A stretch of DNA of 64,000 nucleotides from CAVYXK01 sp963772445 (GTDB lineage: Bacteria > Pseudomonadota > Alphaproteobacteria > Acetobacterales > Acetobacteraceae). The notes under the pieces are model-generated. The model made no database searches and had not been told where the DNA came from. It saw nothing but the letters and a program-made list of their open reading frames with translations. The position numbers and the translations under genes were made by a program. The first letter of the stretch is position 1, and the number at the start of each line of letters is the position of its first letter. The stretch covers positions 744,001 to 808,000 of the forward strand of contig CAVYXK010000014.1 of NCBI GenBank assembly GCA_963772445.1, read 5' to 3'. This document shows, piece after piece, positions 42,408 through 51,710 of this stretch.

Positions 42408-44006
42408 TCAGTGGCCGAGCACTCGGCCGGGGTGCCGGCCGGTAGGGTGTCCTGCGGCGACTATGGCCTCACCCGCAACCCAGACATGGCGAACGCCCGT
42501 GGCAAGCTCGGTCGGAGAGTCGAATGTCGCGCGGTCCTGGATGCTTTCGTCGAACAGCACGAGGTCCGCGGCCATCCCCGACCGCACCAAACCCCGGTCG
42601 CCGAGCGAAAAACGCTGCGCCGCCACTGAGGTCATCCGTCGCACCGCATCCTCGAGCCGGAACCACCCGCGCTCGCGTGTGAGCGGCCCCGCTACCCGTG
42701 GAAATGTTCCAAATGCGCGCGGATGCGGCTTGGTGCCGGGTCGCGGCAAACCGTCGGATCCCACCATGTGCAGCCGGTGTGTGCAGGCGGCACAGAGATC
42801 GCCCTCGTCAAGCTGGAACATCACGATCGCTGTCTGCCCGGCATCCTCCTCGATGCAGCGCACCATGAGATCGAACGGTGTGATGCCTTCTTCCGCCGCC
42901 GCATCTTCCATTGACTTCCCTTCGAACCGTTTGAGGTCTGGATTGCCGGTCCCGGAAATGCGTACATTGTTCCACCCGATCAGCACGATCTTGGATTGTG
43001 CCGCCGAGGGGTCGGGGCCGCCTTCCTCTACGGCACGGCGCAGCGCTTCCCGTCCTTGCGGATCGCGCAATTGTGCCCGCAGCGCGTCCAGCCCGCCCTC
43101 CTGCGCCTCTGGGGGCAACAGCTGCAGAATGTAACTGCTGCCTGCCGGGTAGGGATACATGTCGAAACTCACGTCGATGCCGTTACGACGCGCAGCCTCT
43201 AGTCGGTCCAGTATTTTCGGGACATTGCCCCAGTTCGGCCGGCCCGCCGACTGCAGGTGCGAGAGCAGCCCCGGCGCCCTCGATGCCGCCAGCAGTCCGA
43301 GAAACTCCTCCACGGATGCCGCCAGCCCGCCCTCGTAGCTGCGGATATGCGCGGCCAGGATCTTGCCACGCGTCGCCACGGTTTCTGCTAGCGCCAGCAG
43401 TTCGGCGCGGTCAGCAAACGCGCTCGGTGGATAGACGAGGCCGAGTGACAGCCCTGCCGCGCCATCGGAAAGCTGGCGGGCGAGCATCGTCTGCATCGTC
43501 TCCCGTTCCGCCGCCGTAGCGGGACGGCGCTCATACCCCATCACCGCCAGCCGCAGCGCCGCATGTCCCACCAGCGATACCACGTTGAGTGCCGTGCCGC
43601 GCCGGTGCAATTCCTCCCGATAGGCATTGAGGCTGTCGAACACCTCGTTCGCTGCGGTTTCGCCGAGCAGCCCCGAGAAATGCTGCCGCAACAGCTCCGC
43701 CGATCGCGGCGCAGTCGGATAGAGGGAGAAACTGCAATTGCCGACAACCAGCGTCGTCACACCCTGCACCGCCTTCTCCACGCGATCCGGCTCACGCAGG
43801 CAGATCAAGTCGTCGTGGCAATGCGCATCGATGAAGCCGGGTGCCAGATAGCACCCTTCCGCATCGAGCACGTCTGCGCCTTCGGCCTCGAGCGACGGAC
43901 CGATAGCCGTGATGCGACCGCCGCCGATCCGGACGTCGCCGACGAACCACGGCGCGCCCGTGCCATCGATGATCCGCGCCTCACGGATCAGGAGATCGCT
44001 CGCCAT
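42408..44006 (-). CDS. D-aminoacylase (N-acyl-D-amino-acid deacylase family)
   Basis: The 532-residue amidohydrolase has the metal-binding start APGFIDAHCHDDL, the conserved TTLVVGNCSFSLYP with the Cys metal ligand, GLSLGLVYPPSAFA, HIRSYEGG and SHLQSAGRPNWG, and ends with GDRGLVRSGMAADLVLFD. Enzymes of this group hydrolyse N-acyl-D-amino acids to free D-amino acids. The gene appears intact, and ATG 44006 gives the usual start ASDLLIREARIIDGTG. It lies between an MFS permease gene and the PLP enzyme, consistent with uptake, deacylation and then cleavage of D-amino acids. Confidence 0.9.
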   Translation of the reverse strand: MASDLLIREARIIDGTGAPWFVGDVRIGGGRITAIGPSLEAEGADVLDAEGCYLAPGFIDAHCHDDLICLREPDRVEKAVQGVTTLVVGNCSFSLYPTAPRSAELLRQHFSGLLGETAANEVFDSLNAYREELHRRGTALNVVSLVGHAALRLAVMGYERRPATAAERETMQTMLARQLSDGAAGLSLGLVYPPSAFADRAELLALAETVATRGKILAAHIRSYEGGLAASVEEFLGLLAASRAPGLLSHLQSAGRPNWGNVPKILDRLEAARRNGIDVSFDMYPYPAGSSYILQLLPPEAQEGGLDALRAQLRDPQGREALRRAVEEGGPDPSAAQSKIVLIGWNNVRISGTGNPDLKRFEGKSMEDAAAEEGITPFDLMVRCIEEDAGQTAIVMFQLDEGDLCAACTHRLHMVGSDGLPRPGTKPHPRAFGTFPRVAGPLTRERGWFRLEDAVRRMTSVAAQRFSLGDRGLVRSGMAADLVLFDESIQDRATFDSPTELATGVRHVWVAGEAIVAAGHPTGRHPGRVLGH

Positions 44007-44027
44007 GTCTCCGTACCCTCCGGTCTC

Positions 44028-45347
44028 TTACGCGGGTTGCGTGAACGAGGGGATGGACGCGGGCGCCGGCTCGGGAATCGGTTCGATGCGCCCGAGCACC
44101 ACGACGTACGAGAAAATGCCAATCAGCAGAACCATGCCCGCGACCAGAAATGCTCCCGCGAAGGAGTGTGTTAGCCCGACGATGAATCCGGTGATGACGG
44201 GCGCCGCAATTCCCATCAGGTTGTTGCAGAAGTTGACTATGCCGCCGATGGTGCCGGTACCGCCCCGGGGTGCGATCAGCGACACGATCGAGGAGCCGAC
44301 CGGGGCCGCGGCCGCGAGGCCGGTCAGCGCTATCGTAATCCAGGTGATCGCCCAGACGGGTTCGGTGGTAAAGGTGGCGCCAAACACGGCTAGGCCCATC
44401 AGCATGCCCACGATGAGCACGCTTTTGCGCACCTTTGTCTCGTCAAAGCCCTTGCCGATGAGATAATCAACGAAGAAGCCACCGATCAGCAGATCGGAGA
44501 GCGAGGCGAAAATCCACGGAATGGTCGCGTATCCCGCCGACTTCAGGATGCTCATGTGCAGAGTCTGCACGAGATAGGTGGGCAGCCAGGTGAGGAACAG
44601 GTAGAAGGAGTATCCGTAGGCGGAGAAGCCGATCGTGAGGCCCCAGACCTTCCGGTTGCGCAGCAGGTAGCCGAGCATCGCGACTTGCCCGCCGGTCGCC
44701 ACGCCTTCTTTGGTCGCACCGCCGGCGATAATGTAGTCGTGCTCAGCTGTGCTTAACCGTGCGTCGCGGCTCGGGTCCCGATAGATCAGCCAATAGGCGA
44801 CGAAATAGGCGAAGCTCAGAATCGCCGTGATTCCGAAGCCCCAGCGCCAGCCGTACCGGACGATAACGAACGCGACCAGTGGCACGCCGATGACATTGGA
44901 GAACTTCGCCGCCGAGTCGAAGATTGCGGTCGAGCGTGCGCGCTCCTGGCGCGGGAACCAGTAACCAGTCGCTTTCTGGCTAGCCGGGAAGGCGGGGGCT
45001 TCGGCGACACCAAGCAGCACGCGGGCGGCAAAGACTCCGCCGAAACCGCTGGCGACCGCAGTAACGGCGGAGGCGACCGACCACAGGAACGCGCCCCACC
45101 GTCCGACAAAAGTGACCCCAAAACGGTCGAGCACCATGCCGCCGGGAACCTGCAGCAGCGAGTAGGACCAGAAGAATGCGCTGAAAAGAAGTCCGAGTTC
45201 CTCGGGCGAAAGATGGAAGTCATGCTGCAACTGCGGCGCCGCAACCGAGACATTGATTCGGTCGATGTAGTTGATGAGGATCCCGACCCCGAGCAGTACC
45301 CCGATCGTCCAGCGCCGTCCGGGTACGCGCTCCGACATGCCCGCCAT
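44028..45347 (-). CDS. MFS transporter, anion:cation symporter (ACS) type
   Basis: The 439-residue protein has 12 predicted membrane helices and the ACS hallmarks INYIDRINVSVAAPQLQ in helix 1, LQVPGGMVLDRFG after helix 2, and GVAEAPAFPASQKATGYWFP near helix 4. The ACS family imports organic anions such as hexuronates, phthalate and tartrate. It begins upstream of the D-aminoacylase gene on the same strand, 21 bases apart, so it probably brings in the substrate. ATG 45347 or 45338 (MSERVPG) are both possible starts. Confidence 0.87.
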   Translation of the reverse strand: MAGMSERVPGRRWTIGVLLGVGILINYIDRINVSVAAPQLQHDFHLSPEELGLLFSAFFWSYSLLQVPGGMVLDRFGVTFVGRWGAFLWSVASAVTAVASGFGGVFAARVLLGVAEAPAFPASQKATGYWFPRQERARSTAIFDSAAKFSNVIGVPLVAFVIVRYGWRWGFGITAILSFAYFVAYWLIYRDPSRDARLSTAEHDYIIAGGATKEGVATGGQVAMLGYLLRNRKVWGLTIGFSAYGYSFYLFLTWLPTYLVQTLHMSILKSAGYATIPWIFASLSDLLIGGFFVDYLIGKGFDETKVRKSVLIVGMLMGLAVFGATFTTEPVWAITWITIALTGLAAAAPVGSSIVSLIAPRGGTGTIGGIVNFCNNLMGIAAPVITGFIVGLTHSFAGAFLVAGMVLLIGIFSYVVVLGRIEPIPEPAPASIPSFTQPA

Positions 45348-45617
45348 CTTGGACTCTCCCCTGCGTCATAGCTCGCCGGTGCGTGGCTGGTCCCAACTGC
45401 ACCGGGATCTCCTTATGGAGGGTGTCGAGCCTACTCCGTTGTCACTGAAATAGGAAAGCCGACTGCGATCGCGCCACGCGACCTTGCGGACGCCAAGAGG
45501 TACAGGTCGTCGACATAACCTCTGTGCCTCTGTATTGCTAATCGTACAAATCATCGCAACCCGCGACGAAATTCATACAAGCGCTCGATAAACTACTGAT
45601 TTGCCTGATAGTTTCTC

Positions 45618-45647
45618 CCCAAGAACTCATGTCCCAAGAACTCATGT
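45618..45647. repeat. 15-bp tandem duplication CCCAAGAACTCATGT
   Basis: CCCAAGAACTCATGT occurs at 45618-45632 and again directly at 45633-45647, in non-coding DNA. Confidence 0.9.
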
Positions 45648-45767
45648 AGAGAGAACACCGCCGGGACGATGATCCGGCGACGCGCGGAGCCGTCCCGACC
45701 AGCCGATGCGTGCCAGCGGAGCGATCCCGCAATCACCACGGCTTCATGGCGAAGAAAGAAAGGGAGA

Positions 45768-45898
45768 ACGCAGATGCACGCGGATCAGAAGGGATGCACG
45801 CAAATGGCTGAACCGACAGTGGCTCGTCAAAACCCGACGGTCGCGCGGGCGCTCCGCGCCATCTGCGTGCATCCCTTCTGATCCGCGTGCATCTGCGT
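45768..45898. repeat. 40-bp inverted repeat with 51-base loop
   Basis: The left arm 45768-45807 begins ACGCAGATGCACGCGGATCA and the right arm 45859-45898 is its reverse complement with one mismatch. Each arm itself holds GATGCACGC twice. The 51-base loop encodes nothing recognisable. A similar long hairpin with internal short repeats, but different sequence, is at 61909-62028. Confidence 0.85.
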
Positions 45899-45953
45899 TT
45901 CCCCTTCCTTCCTGTTGCCCAAGCAAGCGCCAGACCGACGCAGAGGCACCATC

Positions 45954-45983
45954 GTGATCCGGCGACGAAGCGAGCCGGATCAC
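45954..45983. repeat. Perfect hairpin GTGATCCGGC-N10-GCCGGATCAC
   Basis: Ten-base arms at 45954-45963 and 45974-45983 are perfectly complementary, with GACGAAGCGA as loop. It could be a transcription terminator stem or part of the repeat cluster; no T-run follows. Confidence 0.6.
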
Positions 45984-46272
45984 GGGCAGAGTATCGGACT
46001 GAAGAAATCACCAACCTCGGTGAGGGCCTGATGCTGTTCGCTACCGGTGATCGGAGCCTCGGTCTTGTTTGGTTGCGGCCAATGGGCTGCGCTATGCCTC
46101 TGTGGTTATGCTTTCTTTCCGAAGGGATTGTTTCGCTTCGCTCGCAGACAGATGCCAGCCCTCGCCGGACGTGATGTTTCCGCGCGGGATCAGCGAGATC
46201 AAGTCCAAGGACGGCCATGACGGGGTGGCGCGGCCGAGAGCCGGCTGGCGCGGTTATTACGCGGCAGATCCT

Positions 46273-47379
46273 TTACTTCAGCACCGCCTCCGTCTTGCGC
46301 TCGATCAGCGCGAAATCGATCTCCGCGCCCAGCCCTGGTCTCGTCGGCGCATGCAACAGCCCGTCGCGGTCGATCTCCAGCTCCTTCGCCATGCCGTATT
46401 TGTGCGCCCCGTGCGGCAGCAGCACCTCGAACATCGTGGTGTTCCGCAAGCTCATGCATAGATGCAGGTTGGCGAGGTTGTTCAGCGAGTTCCCACTGTG
46501 GTGAATCTCGTACTTGACCCCAAACGCCTCCGCCAGATGTGCGGTCTTCAGCATCGCGGTCAGCCCGCCTTTGTTGGGGATATCGCCGCGCAGATAATCG
46601 GTGGCGCGCTCGGTCAGCCAGATCGGATAGGTGTCCAGTCCGCCGGCAGGGAACTCGGTTGCCATAATCGGGATGTCGAGCTTGTCCCGCAGCTTCACAT
46701 AGTTGTAGATATCCTCATCGGCCATCGGGTCCTCGTACCAGTAGAACCCCATCGCCTCGATCGCACGACCCACACGCAGCGCGTCGGTGTAATTGTAGCT
46801 CCAGGTGGAATCCAGCATCAGCCGGTACCCGTCGCCGACCGCTTTGCGCACTGCCTCGCAGACTTTGATGTCCTGGTCGGGATCGCGCGGCGGATGGATC
46901 TTGTAGCCAAGCCAGCCCTCCGCCTTGAAGCTCTGCGCCTGATCGACGTAAGCCGCAACGTCCGGCAGCATCTGAGAGCTTGCATAGGCAACGATCGAGC
47001 TACGATACGTCCCAATCAGCGCGTGCACCGGCAGCCCGGCAATCTTGCCGGCCAGGTCCCACAACGCGGTATCGACCGCGCCCACCGTGCGATAGCTGAC
47101 AGTGCGGGTCAGCAGGCGCATCGATTGATGTATGCGCTCGCGCTCCAATGGGTTCTGGCCAAGGAGCAGCGGCTTCAGTGTGCGGATAAGCTGCGGACCG
47201 TCCATCGAGGCCAGGTTGCTCGCCGAACCAAGGAAGGCGTGTCCCTCTACCCCCTGATCCGTGTGGATGCGTAGCAGGCCGAGATTCGACGTGCTCGAGG
47301 CAAGCGCACCCTGATGGTACACCGTCGCCGGGATGCCGTCCCAGGTGAAGATCGTCAGCGTGACGTCGTCGATCTTCAT
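46273..47379 (-). CDS. Mandelate racemase/muconate lactonizing enzyme family protein
   Basis: The 368-residue enolase-superfamily enzyme has an N-terminal capping domain and a barrel with GYKIHPPRDPDQD (catalytic Lys), LMLDSTWSYNY (Asp metal ligand), GFYWYEDPMADEDI (Glu) and IMATEFPAGG (Glu), then YEIHHSGNS near the C-terminus. It probably dehydrates or epimerises an acid substrate. The start ATG 47379 is five bases after the CDGSH gene stop, and the gene lies in one minus-strand run with that gene and hydantoinase B. The subfamily and substrate cannot be fixed from sequence alone. Confidence 0.87.
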   Translation of the reverse strand: MKIDDVTLTIFTWDGIPATVYHQGALASSTSNLGLLRIHTDQGVEGHAFLGSASNLASMDGPQLIRTLKPLLLGQNPLERERIHQSMRLLTRTVSYRTVGAVDTALWDLAGKIAGLPVHALIGTYRSSIVAYASSQMLPDVAAYVDQAQSFKAEGWLGYKIHPPRDPDQDIKVCEAVRKAVGDGYRLMLDSTWSYNYTDALRVGRAIEAMGFYWYEDPMADEDIYNYVKLRDKLDIPIMATEFPAGGLDTYPIWLTERATDYLRGDIPNKGGLTAMLKTAHLAEAFGVKYEIHHSGNSLNNLANLHLCMSLRNTTMFEVLLPHGAHKYGMAKELEIDRDGLLHAPTRPGLGAEIDFALIERKTEAVLK

Positions 47380-47384
47380 GTCCG

Positions 47385-47630
47385 TCACACCGTCTCGTGG
47401 GTGCCGTCGCAGCACGGCTTGTCGCCGGTACGCTTGCAGCCACAGAAATAGACGTCGCTTGCAGCCTCGGACTTGTACTCGACAGGGCTGAAGCCGCTGC
47501 CCTTGTGCGAGCCATCGCAGAACGGCTGGCTCTTGCTCTGCCCGCACGCGCACCACCAATAGGACTTTCCAGCCTCGACCGCGATCATGTAGGGCCCTCT
47601 CTGGGCGATCAGCGGCAGTGCTTCGGACAT
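47385..47630 (-). CDS. CDGSH iron-sulfur domain protein with two domains
   Basis: The 81-residue protein carries two CDGSH-type [2Fe-2S] motifs. The first is CACGQSKSQPFCDGSH with ligands C27, C29, C38 and H42; the second is CGCKRTGDKPCCDGTH with C63, C65, C74 and H78. Such small proteins bind two clusters and probably act in electron transfer. ATG 47630 overlaps the stop of hydantoinase B by one base (TGATG), and the enolase-superfamily gene follows at once, so it is translated in that operon. Confidence 0.93.
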   Translation of the reverse strand: MSEALPLIAQRGPYMIAVEAGKSYWWCACGQSKSQPFCDGSHKGSGFSPVEYKSEAASDVYFCGCKRTGDKPCCDGTHETV

Positions 47631-49325
47631 CAGGTTCTCTCCCCTCGATAATCGCGCCGGGCGGCGGTGGGCGTAACGTATCCTTCCGCGAGGTCTTCGG
47701 AAAGCCGGTCCGGCTCGCGCGCGGCCGGCGAGCCGTAGCCACCGGAGCCGGGCGCCTGCATCACAACGCGCGAGCCGGCCGGCGCTATGAATGCACCCTT
47801 GCTGGTCAGACGGCGCGCATTGCCGTGCGGCGGCACCAGCTCGACGCGCGCCGGCGCGCCCGGCAGTCCGCCGGCCAAGCCGAAGGGCGGCGTCACCGTG
47901 CGTTCGCAGCAGACCGCGGCATGCGCGTCGTGACCGAGCACGAGCCAAGTGCGACGCACGCCCAGACCGCCACGATACTGTCCCGCACCGCCGCTGTCGG
48001 GGACGAGCGCGTATTCCTCGACCTGGAGTGGAAAGCTCATCTCCAGGATCTCGATCGGCGTGTTCATCATGTTGCTGACGGTTGCGGCGACTGCGTTGAT
48101 GCCATCCTTCACCGGTCGCGCCCCGAAGCCGCCCTTGATCGAACTCATAGCTGACATAGCGCTCGCCGGTACGCGGATCGACGCCGCCGAAGGTGACCAC
48201 CGCCGATGTCCCCTGCGATCCCGCCATGACGGTCCCCGGCGTGATCTGAAACATTGCCGCCATTACCATGTCGGCGATGCGGTGGGACACCTCGTGATTG
48301 GCGTACACCACCGGGGAGGGGTGCTGCGCATTCACCACCGAGCCCGGCGGCGCCGTCACCGTGACCGGACGCCAGCAGCCGGAATTGGGCGGGATCAGGC
48401 TGCGCGGGTCGGCAATCATCTTCAGGGCGCAGAACACGCCCGACGCGGTGACGGTCAGCGGGGCGTTCATCGGTCCCGCCACTGCGGGGTCAGAGCCGGC
48501 AAAGTCCGCGGTGATTGTCTCGCCCCGTTTGTTGATGCGCAGGCGAACGGTGAAGGTCGCGTCCTCGGTCTCGCCGGGCGCCAGCACGCCGTCGCCGTCG
48601 AACACATCCTCGAAAACGGCTTCCCCGTCGGGCAACGCACGCAGCGCCGCCCGCATCATCGTCTCGGAGTAATCCAGTACTTCCTGCATGATCGCCAGCA
48701 GCGCATCAGCCCCATACTTGTCCGCCATTGCCCACAGTCGTGCCGCCGCACGCCAGCATGCCGCCACCTGCGCACGCAGGTCGCCGAGCCGTTCAGTGGG
48801 GGTGCGGACATTGGCGAAGATCAACGTCTCGATATCCGGGATCGGCCGGAAGTCGCGATAGAGCCGCACCGGTGGCAGGCGGAGGCCCTCGCCATAGATT
48901 TCGGTGACCGCGCCATAGCTGCCCGGCGTGGCGCTGCCGATATCCGGCCAGTGGGCGCGCACGCAGCCATAGCCGAGCAGGCGATTGGCGTGGAAAGCGG
49001 GCGCCACCACGTTCACGTCCGGCAGATGCGAGCCGCCGTGATACGGATCGTTGTGAATGAACACATCACCGGGTGCCGGATCGGGGAAGGCTCGCACAAC
49101 CGCGCGCACCGCGTCCGGCATCGACCCGAGGTGGATCGGCAGGTCCGGCCCCTGCGCGACCATGTCGCCGCGACTGTCGAAGATGCCGCAGGAATAGTCG
49201 CCCGCCACTTTGAGCAGCGGCGAGTAGGCCGCTTTGGCGAGCACGATCTTCATCTCCTCGGCGGCGGCGATCAGCGCATTCTTCACCACCTCGAAGCGAG
49301 CAGGATCGGTCTTCAACCGCGCCAT
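47630..49325 (-). pseudogene. Hydantoinase B/oxoprolinase family protein, one frameshift
   Basis: From ATG 49325 (GGAG six bases upstream; ATG 49337 is an alternative) the frame has EMKIVLAKAAYSPLLKVAGD, IHNDPYHGGSHLPDV and the DIGSATPGSYGAVTEIYGEG pattern of HyuB subunits. At 48142 one extra base moves the frame after RYVSYE; removing it restores SIKGGFGARPVKDGINAVA and a normal C-terminus with GPGSGGYGSP-like QAPGSGGYGSPAARE to a stop at 47630. HyuB works with HyuA to open hydantoins or 5-oxoproline with ATP. No hyuA is seen; the upstream side ends at a transposase gene. Confidence 0.8.
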
Positions 49326-49531
49326 CGTGCGCTCCATCAGGCTAATTGCTCATCCTGCCCTGGGCCTAGGCCCGACCCAAGTAATCCCTGTATCTTGTTG
49401 TGCGTGTTAAACAGCATTGACAACAATATGCAGATGTTCGCCCACAACCATCCCTCTAGCAGAAGGACTGGTATAGTTAGTATTCCGCCAGTAAATTCCT
49501 CGCGAGTCCAGAGTTCCGGAGGAATTTCGGC

Positions 49532-50933
49532 TCAGGAGGCTAGGCGGAAGGCCTCCATTTTATTGGTGTCCTGTCGTTCGATGACGAATTTCGCGAAGGT
49601 GTTGCTCGGGGTGGCATTCAAGAGAAATTCCGGCAGGCTCTGGCGCAGGGCATTGGCCACGACCAGCTCCGAGGGCGGGATGCCGGGCCGAATGGTTCGC
49701 AGCCAGGAGCCGAAGGAATTCCAGACGAGCTGAGGGAAGGCGACGGCCAGATACTGAAGTAGTCCCTGGCAGACGACACCCGCCTGGATGAAGACGTGGT
49801 AGGCGTGGAGCTTGCGTTTGACGGCGTTGCGGTATTCCGGCAACTCACGATGGAGATGTTGATTGCCACTGCGGCGGCGGAGCGGCTTCATGTCGGACAT
49901 CCAGAAATGGTAGGTAAACGAACCGATCAGCCGCACCGCCTGCTTGAACGTGTGCTCGATCTTGAAGCGCAGACCGTACAGGCGAATGATCTCGATAGCC
50001 TCCAAAGAGGTGTCGGTGCACATCAGGAGGCACGAGCCTCTTACTGGATAAATCACCGCCACGAAGCGCACGAGTCGACCGGCCGGGCGCCATAGCAGGT
50101 CGCGGACCCGATACTGGATGATCACCTGGTGCTCGCCGTAGACGGGACTTTCGGCCTGTTGGAAGCCCTTGGGGTCCTCCAGCAGGGATTTGAGCTTGAC
50201 CTTCCTGCCATAGACCCTGGGCCGACCTCTCTTCCGCGGGCCGCACTGCTGGTGAGCAGTGTAGGCGACGGCGTTGGACTTCACCCGCGTGACCAGGTGG
50301 TTGTTCTCCTCGAGCAGGCCGGTGACGATCTTGCGCGCGGCATAGTAGGCGTCGGCGACGAAGTAGAAGGGTTCTGGGATGGCGACGATCCCGAGGAGCG
50401 CAAGCATCTTGTCGAGCAGGGTGCGGCGATCGCGATTGGACCACACCAACCCTTCGTGAATTCGTATGGCGAGCGGCACGGCGAAGACGCTGGCTGCGGC
50501 CTGAACGAGCACGCTCACAGCCTGGAGGGAATGTCCCATGATGAATTCGGGCTTGGTGTTCGAACTCGGACTGCTGATGCAGGAGTTTGACCGCCGGCAT
50601 CTTGCGCCCGCGCTTGGGGATCTTGATGCCGTCGCCGACCACGACACACCTTCCCTTGATGCGCAGCGGCTGCGGGAATAGCCGGAGCACCACCTGGGTC
50701 CACAGCGCCGCGAGCCGATCGAGCTTCACGGCGGGGCTGTGAAAGTGATCGACGAGCTTGTTGTAGAAGCGAGCCTCGAGCTTCAGCGCCCGCACGAGGC
50801 TGGTTACGCCCAGCAGTTCCGTCCGCACCGTGAAGCCTGCCACGGCGGTGGCGAACCACAGGAAGGTGCGCAGACGCGAGAACGCCGGACGCAGCAGCCA
50901 AATCGCGTTCCACCAGGGCATCCACAGCGGCAT
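49532..50933 (-). pseudogene. DDE transposase (IS4-superfamily type), one frameshift
   Basis: The N-terminal part from ATG 50933 includes VVVGDGIKIPKRGRKMPAVK with the first catalytic Asp, and the frame is lost at 50563-50564, where one extra base lies in LHQQSE/SNTKPEFIMGHS. The C-terminal part, up to a stop at 49532, has FYFVADAYYAARKIVTGL (second Asp), VGQ-type RLYGLRFKIEHTFKQAVRLI with the YREK-like region and catalytic Glu. Without the extra base the protein would be about 466 residues. It is divergent from a DUF6788 gene that often accompanies such transposases. Inverted repeats could not be fixed by eye. Confidence 0.72.
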
Positions 50934-50956
50934 CGGACCCTCTCAATTCTGTTGCC

Positions 50957-50980
50957 AGCATAGTATAGCACTGGTATGCT
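50957..50980. promoter_or_regulatory. AT-rich divergent promoter region with inverted AGCATA/TATGCT
   Basis: AGCATA at 50957-50962 and TATGCT at 50975-50980 form an inverted repeat in the 53-base gap between the transposase and DUF6788 start codons. TATGCT on the plus strand and TATACT on the minus strand could be -10 elements for the two divergent genes. Confidence 0.35.
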
Positions 50981-50986
50981 AAACCT

Positions 50987-51304
50987 ATGACAAACAAACG
51001 CCTGGCAGTGATCAGAAAGCGCGTTGGAAGCATCAAGGCGCAGCTGGCCGGCATTGAAGACATGCGGCCCGGATCGCTCACCCGCCAGTACAAGGATCCA
51101 GAGAACCGGAGGGGACCCTACTACCAGCTCAGCTACACGCGGCAGATGAGGAGCCGGACCGAATATGTTCCGCGCGACTATCTGCCCGAGGTGCGGCGTG
51201 AGATCCGCAACTATAAGCGCTTCAAGGCGCTCACCGCCCAGTGGATCGCCTTGAGCATCGAGCAGAGCCGCTTGATGATGAAGCGAGCCTTGCGACGGCA
51301 ATGA
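50987..51304 (+). CDS. DUF6788-type small protein linked to the transposase
   Basis: The 105-residue protein is basic. It has AQLAGIEDMRPGSLTRQY, then GPYYQLSYTRQMRSRTEYV, DYLPEVRREIRNYKRFKAL and WIALSIEQSRL, which resemble DUF6788 proteins found next to IS4-type transposases. In those, a cysteine cluster often follows GSL; it is absent here, where KDPENRR takes its place. A role as accessory DNA-binding or regulatory protein of the element is possible. It starts 53 bases from the divergent transposase. Confidence 0.7.
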   Translation: MTNKRLAVIRKRVGSIKAQLAGIEDMRPGSLTRQYKDPENRRGPYYQLSYTRQMRSRTEYVPRDYLPEVRREIRNYKRFKALTAQWIALSIEQSRLMMKRALRRQ

Positions 51305-51326
51305 CCCGCGGTGCTATCCTCATCCG

Positions 51327-51710
51327 ATGGGCAAGCGACGCGCAAAACACCCCTTCGAGAACAACCCGTTCACTGACGCCTTCCTCGAATGGATGGGCTC
51401 GTCCGAGGGGGAACGCTCGGTCTACGCGCTCGATCTGGTCTTCGCCGCACTGGATAATGCCGACGTCGACCCCAAACGGCGCAAGATCGTCTGGGACGAC
51501 GGGAAACGGCTGTCGATCGAGCAGTCGGCAGAATGCATCCATGCCGAGCATCCGGACGTGCCGCGCGACTTGATCGAAACTCACGTGGTCGGGTGGCTCG
51601 AGGGCTTTGCGCCGGAATCCTACTCCGAACGCCAGCTCGAGGAGCTCGACCGGCTCACTGAGCAGTGGCTTGACGACTACGAGCGCAAGTCACAGGCCGC
51701 CAGGAAGTAA
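51327..51710 (+). CDS. Hypothetical protein
   Basis: The 127-residue acidic protein starts 22 bases after the DUF6788 stop and is probably co-transcribed with it. It has no signal peptide or membrane helix. Visible stretches are FLEWMGSSEGERSVYALDLV, IVWDDGKRLSIEQSAECIH and YSERQLEELDRLTEQWLDDY, with a helical C-terminus. I recognise no family. Its 3' end overlaps the convergent membrane-protein gene by 34 bases. Confidence 0.65.
   Translation: MGKRRAKHPFENNPFTDAFLEWMGSSEGERSVYALDLVFAALDNADVDPKRRKIVWDDGKRLSIEQSAECIHAEHPDVPRDLIETHVVGWLEGFAPESYSERQLEELDRLTEQWLDDYERKSQAARK

Larger units (their letters stand above)
45348..46272. other. 925-base intergenic region rich in repeats, no intact gene
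   Basis: No recognisable protein is encoded. The region holds CCTCTGTGCCTCTGT (45520-45535), a 15-bp tandem duplication (45618-45647), a 40-bp inverted repeat (45768-45898) and a 10-bp perfect hairpin (45954-45983). The right half (46090-46210) looks like decayed DNA with short fragments such as a minus-strand GLASVCERSETIPSERK. It separates the D-aminoacylase/MFS genes from the enolase-superfamily gene. Confidence 0.6.

Noticed and set aside
47949..49733. A 594-codon plus-strand frame opposite hydantoinase B
   Set aside because: His- and Arg-rich shadow of hyuB with no domain; hyuB motifs on the minus strand are clear.
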